This document shows, one piece after another, positions 60,495 to 64,000 of a stretch of DNA of 64,000 nucleotides. Numbering within the stretch: position 1 is the first letter of the stretch; every line of letters starts with the position of its first letter. The stretch is from Nitrospirales bacterium LBB_01. Its GTDB lineage: Bacteria; Nitrospirota; Thermodesulfovibrionia; Thermodesulfovibrionales; Magnetobacteriaceae. The notes beneath the pieces are model-generated. The model ran no database searches. It saw only the letters and a program-made list of their open reading frames with translations, and was not told the DNA's origin. The position numbers and the translations under genes were made by a program. The DNA lies in the NCBI GenBank assembly GCA_004376055.2, contig CP049016.1, positions 3,209,456 to 3,273,455 on the forward strand, read 5' to 3'.

Positions 60495-60857
60495 ATGAAA
60501 AATAAAAACGAAATATTAAAAACGATAGACGTTTTGGCACTGGCGTCGCTTGTGGCTTTTATGGTATTTAAAAAGCCGCTGTTTCTTATGCTTGCACTGT
60601 TTTTTATTGTTATAAATGTGCTGGAACTAAAACTTGGTGAAAAAATAGCCAAGCTGTGGCTTAAATTTGCCCACCTTATCGGCACATTTAACAGCAAGAT
60701 TCTCCTATCTATTATTTTCTTTGTGTTTTTGTACCCACTCAGCATTCTCTACAAAGCTTTCAACAAAGGCGCATCCAGTATGTTTAAAAACAAAGAGTCA
60801 CACTTTGATTCAGTCAATAAACTGTTTGATAAGGACTCTTTTAAGAAGCAGTGGTAA
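60495..60857 (+). CDS. SxtJ-like membrane protein
   Basis: A 120-residue protein with hydrophobic segments (LALASLVAFMVFKKPLFLML, ILLSIIFFVFLYPLSILY) and the family-like LGEKIAKLWLKFAHLIG between. SxtJ is named from saxitoxin clusters but is widespread next to carbamoyltransferases. 9 bp after the DUF5989 gene. Its presence does not imply toxin synthesis. Confidence 0.82.
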   Translation: MKNKNEILKTIDVLALASLVAFMVFKKPLFLMLALFFIVINVLELKLGEKIAKLWLKFAHLIGTFNSKILLSIIFFVFLYPLSILYKAFNKGASSMFKNKESHFDSVNKLFDKDSFKKQW

Positions 60858-60957
60858 TAGGGCGGCATCCTGCCTTAGAAAAACTCCCCTTAGCATATTT
60901 ACGACCATTTCGTTTATAATCAATAATTAATCGCATGAACACAAGAATAAAAAAGAG

Positions 60958-61030
60958 TGGGCAGTCGCAGAATTGAACTGCGGACACGAGGCTTTTCAGG
61001 CCTCTGCTCTACCGACTGAGCTAACTGCCC
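60958..61030 (-). tRNA. tRNA-Phe (GAA)
   Basis: Read on the minus strand, a 73-nt cloverleaf: acceptor GGGCAGT/ACTGCCC, D arm GCTC...GAGC, anticodon stem GAGGC/GCCTC with loop CTGAAAA (anticodon GAA), T arm CGCAG-TTCAATT-CTGCG. CCA is not encoded. It is divergent from lnt. Confidence 0.96.
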
Positions 61031-61074
61031 ACACTATGACTATATTACACAATTTCACTTGCAGGTTGTCAAGC

Positions 61075-62637
61075 ATGATAAAAAAACTTAATTCTAAAAC
61101 TTTCAATTACCTCATGCCGTCACTCTCAGGTGTTCTGTTGTTTCTTGCATTCCCAAAGCCTGAGCTGTCCTCGCTTGCATGGGCGGCTCTTTTGCCGCTG
61201 TTTTACTCTGTTACAGCCTCTAAAGACAAGCTTCAGGCCATATTTTCAGGACTTATAACGGGACTATTCTTTTTCTTTGGCACTCAGTACTGGATTTATC
61301 ACTCACTTAACCATTTTGGAGGGATTCCGTTTATTTTAAGTTTGATTTTAGTATTTTTGCTTTGTCTGTATCAAAGTCTCTACATAGCGGTGTTTGCTAT
61401 TATGTTCTGGCTTATCAAACAGAGATGGTCTTTAAAGCGTGCCTGTTACGGAGCACCTTTTATATGGGTCTGCCTTGAATACTTAAAAGGAATCATTATA
61501 ACCGGCTTTCCATGGTCATTTCTTGGCTACTCCCAGTACAAATTCATTCATTTAATCCAAATATCCGACATTACCTCAGTTTATGGCGTTTCTTTTTTAA
61601 TTGTGTTTTTTAACTCGGCTCTTTTTCTGACTTTTTTTGAAACTAATTCTAATTTGGTTAAAAAACTCAAACCGATTTTTATTGTCTCTCTGCTGTTAGT
61701 ATTAACAGTCCTCTATGGAGTTAAAAGGCAGCCCTCGTTAATTTACACCGAAAAAGTCACAGTAGCCTTAGTGCAGGGAAATATTCCGCAGGAAATGAAG
61801 TTAAACAACGACAGCAGAGACAAAATTATCGGCATATATGAAACTCTGACTTTGGAAAAAACTCCGGTCGGTACCGACCTTGTCGTGTGGCCTGAGTCAT
61901 CGCTGCCGTTTTATTTTATGAGCGAACCAACGCACACCGAGCACTTTATTAATTTTCAGAAGCGTTCAGGAAAAAATCTCCTCTTTGGCACAGATATCAT
62001 TCGCGGCAAACAGGGAAATTCCTTAATTCTTACAAATAGCGCAGTTTTATTAGACAAGGATGGAAAAATTGTTTATGTTTATGATAAAATCCACATGGTA
62101 CCGTTTGGGGAGTATGTACCGTTAAGGAAGTTGCTTTTTTTTGTGGATAAGCTTGTAGGCTCGGTGGGAGAGTTTTCTCCCGGCACCGATTATATGCTGG
62201 CAAGGGTCGGGTTCACAGATGGCAGGGTTGCCGGGGTTGCCAGTTTTGGAACGCATATTTGTTATGAAATTATATTTCCAGATTTGGTGAGAAAATTTTA
62301 CAGAAATGGCGGTGATTTTATCGTAACCATAAGTAACGATGCGTGGTTTGGTAACACAAGCGGCCCTTACCAACACCTTGCGATGGCAGTGTTTAGGGCT
62401 GTGGAAAACGGTAAATATCTCATCAGGGCTACAAACACCGGAATATCGGCTATTGTAGGCCCAAACGGGCGGATATTACAAAAGACTTCTCTTTTTGAAA
62501 GAGCAGTCTTAACCGGAGATATTTATAAATCAGCCGGAAATATGACTTTTTATACTGTGTTTGGAGACATATTTGCTTATGTTTGCCTGATTTACAGTAT
62601 CATTTTAGCAGCACTTTTAGTTATTAAACGGAGGTAA
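61075..62637 (+). CDS. lnt: Apolipoprotein N-acyltransferase Lnt
   Basis: A 520-residue inner membrane enzyme that adds the third acyl chain to lipoproteins. N-terminal membrane helices (about 1-215) include the QYWIYHSLNHFGGI segment. The nitrilase-like domain has the catalytic triad: Glu in VWPESSLPFYF, Lys in YDKIHMVPFGEYVPLR, and Cys in FGTHICYEIIFPDLVRKF, plus ISNDAWFGNTSGPYQHL. A longer frame overlaps the tRNA; the ATG at 61075 is the plausible start. Followed 9 bp later by prfB. Confidence 0.94.
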   Translation: MIKKLNSKTFNYLMPSLSGVLLFLAFPKPELSSLAWAALLPLFYSVTASKDKLQAIFSGLITGLFFFFGTQYWIYHSLNHFGGIPFILSLILVFLLCLYQSLYIAVFAIMFWLIKQRWSLKRACYGAPFIWVCLEYLKGIIITGFPWSFLGYSQYKFIHLIQISDITSVYGVSFLIVFFNSALFLTFFETNSNLVKKLKPIFIVSLLLVLTVLYGVKRQPSLIYTEKVTVALVQGNIPQEMKLNNDSRDKIIGIYETLTLEKTPVGTDLVVWPESSLPFYFMSEPTHTEHFINFQKRSGKNLLFGTDIIRGKQGNSLILTNSAVLLDKDGKIVYVYDKIHMVPFGEYVPLRKLLFFVDKLVGSVGEFSPGTDYMLARVGFTDGRVAGVASFGTHICYEIIFPDLVRKFYRNGGDFIVTISNDAWFGNTSGPYQHLAMAVFRAVENGKYLIRATNTGISAIVGPNGRILQKTSLFERAVLTGDIYKSAGNMTFYTVFGDIFAYVCLIYSIILAALLVIKRR

Positions 62638-62646
62638 ATTATAGAG

Positions 62647-63754
62647 ATGACCGGAGTGGTTGAAATAAAAGAAAAAATAAAGCCGTTGGAGCTGCAATTA
62701 AATCATCTTAGAGGTTATCTTTGAAGTGGAAACATTGCAAAAGGAAATATCGGACATAGAGGCAGAGCTTGGTATTAAAGACAACTGGTCTGATCACGAA
62801 AAAGTGTCAGAGCTCAAAAAAAAGCAGTCAAGGGCTCAGGATATAGTGAGGACTTTTCTTGACGTTGAAAATGATGTAAATTATCTTTCAGAGTCTGTGT
62901 CTATACTTGATGAGGAGGATGGGCAGCTTTTTTTAAGCGAGTTTGAAGAGAAGTTAAACAGCACTGTGGAAAAGATTGGCTCTCTTGAGTTAAAGCACCT
63001 CCTAAGCGGCAAATTTGACGAATGTGATGCAATAGTGGAAATACATCCCGGGGCAGGCGGCACGGAGAGTCAGGACTGGGCTCAGATGCTGATGAGAATG
63101 TACTTACGATGGGCCGAAAGAAACTCATTTAAGGCTGAAATTGTTGATTTACTCAATGGTGATGAGGCAGGAATTAAGAGCGTTATGATAACAATAAGCG
63201 GCGCCTATGCCTATGGCTACCTTCGCTCTGAAATAGGAGTGCACAGACTTGTTAGAATTTCTCCGTTTGATACAAACAAACGCAGACACACTTCTTTTGC
63301 AGCCTTGCTGGCATACCCTGAAATAGAAAAAGACATTGAAATAGATATTAAAGACGATGATTTAAGAATTGATACCTATAGAGCCTCAGGCGCTGGAGGT
63401 CAGCACGTTAATAAGGTCTCATCGGCAGTAAGAATTACTCACCTTCCGTCATCAATAGTGGTCTCTTGTCAAAATGAACGCTCTCAACACAAAAACAAAG
63501 AGAGAGCAATGCGCATTCTTAAATCCCGGCTCTACGAGCTTCAGGTCTTAGAACAGGAGAAAAAACTTGACGGCATTATAGGTGACAAAAAAAACATCCA
63601 ATGGGGAAATCAGATTCGCTCCTACGTGCTTCATCCGTACAGGTTGATTAAAGATCACAGAACGGGATATGAGATGGGTAACGTTAACGCTGTTCTTGAT
63701 GGAGAGCTTAGCTCATTTATAAAGGAGTATTTAATACGGAGAAAAAATGCTTAA
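62647..63754 (+). CDS. prfB: Peptide chain release factor 2 (programmed +1 frameshift)
   Basis: RF2 reads UAA and UGA. The protein starts at ATG 62647; zero frame runs 25 codons to TGA 62722-62724 in the slippery context GGTTATCTTTGA, matching the E. coli CTT-TGA site with an AGAGG stimulator 5 bases before. After a +1 shift at CTT the frame continues as E-V-E-T-L to TAA 63752-63754. Total is about 368 residues. It has the SPF anticodon motif (ISPFDT) and the catalytic loop GAGGQHVNK. The shift lets RF2 control its own synthesis. The 3' end is intact. Confidence 0.95.
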
Positions 63755-64000
63755 CCCTTCTATTACTATTTATGTAAAAGAAACAGTAGTAACAGTAGGG
63801 GGCGTTAAAATGTTTAAAACCTACAAAAAGTATATGTTTGACACATACTTATCGTGTTTGCTTTGTTGTTGGATATTTAGCGCAAATTACACACTTATCA
63901 ACAATTTAAAATTATACTTAGATATGAACAATTTATTACCGAATTTTGAAAGGAGTTATTTAGGAATTATTAACAATTGTTGATAATTTGTTGAAAACTT
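63755..64000. other. Unassigned AT-rich end, possible start of an oriC/dnaA region
   Basis: No gene is supported. A 78-codon open frame (63747-63983) has no recognisable features. The segment contains TTATCAACAA (63896-63905), TTGTTGATAA (63977-63986, the same sequence inverted) and TTGTTGAAAA at the edge. These resemble relaxed DnaA boxes, but the window ends too early to say. Confidence 0.3.

Noticed and set aside
60495..60857. A saxitoxin-type biosynthetic cluster, because of the SxtJ-like gene
   Set aside because: SxtJ-like genes are widespread beside carbamoyltransferases; no other toxin gene is present.
63747..63983. 78-codon frame after prfB
   Set aside because: It overlaps the prfB end, has no family features and AT-rich codon use; probably chance.

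Overview
The window looks like a chromosomal segment of a free-living, flagellated, anaerobic or microaerophilic Gram-negative bacterium. A Nitrospirota-type genome (Thermodesulfovibrio or 'Candidatus Magnetobacterium' relatives) fits best: it has an Mvh/HdrA [NiFe] hydrogenase, a hydrogenase-4-like membrane complex, a 12-haem cytochrome c, sigma-54 regulators, selenocysteine decoding and a type II-C CRISPR system. No taxonomic marker was searched, so this placement is inference.

Layout. 1-5 kb: housekeeping genes (rsmA, an ASCH-domain protein, a family 9 glycosyltransferase), then a convergent periplasmic dodecahaem cytochrome. 5-11.6 kb: a complete type II-C CRISPR-Cas locus with a 27-repeat array, cas2, cas1, a compact 1002-residue cas9 and a divergently transcribed tracrRNA whose anti-repeat pairs with the array repeat. 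11.9-17.2 kb: a glycosyltransferase and a substrate-binding protein / hybrid histidine kinase / sigma-54 response regulator set. 17.2-17.7 kb: a pile-up of four kinds of dispersed palindromic repeat. 17.7-24.4 kb (minus strand): M20 peptidase, YggS, histidine kinase, NifS-type cysteine desulfurase, two YeeE/YedE transporters, and small TM2 and TRL proteins. 24.7-27.3 kb: a PilZ protein divergent from an HD-GYP phosphodiesterase, then hicBA. 27.4-32.2 kb: a DsrE-like gene and selD, which is itself a selenoprotein gene (in-frame TGA at codon 14 with a hairpin just downstream), TraB/GumN, an alpha/beta hydrolase and a DEAD-box helicase. 32.5-38.1 kb: mvhG-mvhA-protease-hdrA-mvhD-tusA. 38.2-40.2 kb: an SGNH-like protein and an HTH/PTS-IIA fusion. 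40.2-47.6 kb: a hydrogenase-4-like complex whose large subunit has lost the Ni-Fe cysteine ligands (an Ehr-type complex). 47.7-56.7 kb: a flagellar operon behind a sigma-54 promoter (flgF, G, A, H, I, J, M, N, L, csrA, fliW, fliK-like, flhB-like) that lacks flgK. 57.2-64 kb: a coiled-coil/HTH protein, a small membrane protein, a carbamoyltransferase/DUF5989/SxtJ trio, tRNA-Phe, lnt, and prfB with its programmed frameshift.

How the parts interact. The Mvh/HdrA genes and the Ehr-like complex suggest cytoplasmic electron bifurcation beside a membrane ion-translocating module. TusA, DsrE, YeeE, NifS and SelD proteins point to active sulfur and selenium trafficking. The flagellar cluster carries three visible control layers: sigma-54, FlgM and CsrA/FliW.

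The most interesting signals are: (1) every CRISPR repeat ends in an extended -10 promoter, and the tracrRNA anti-repeat carries the same element on its opposite strand, aimed at cas9; (2) a seven-copy MITE-like family of about 170-210 bp, one copy inserted with an exact 11-bp target duplication at the stop/start junction of two Ehr genes; (3) the cysteine-less Ehr large subunit; (4) the selenoprotein SelD; (5) a hairpin displaying a CsrA site ahead of csrA.
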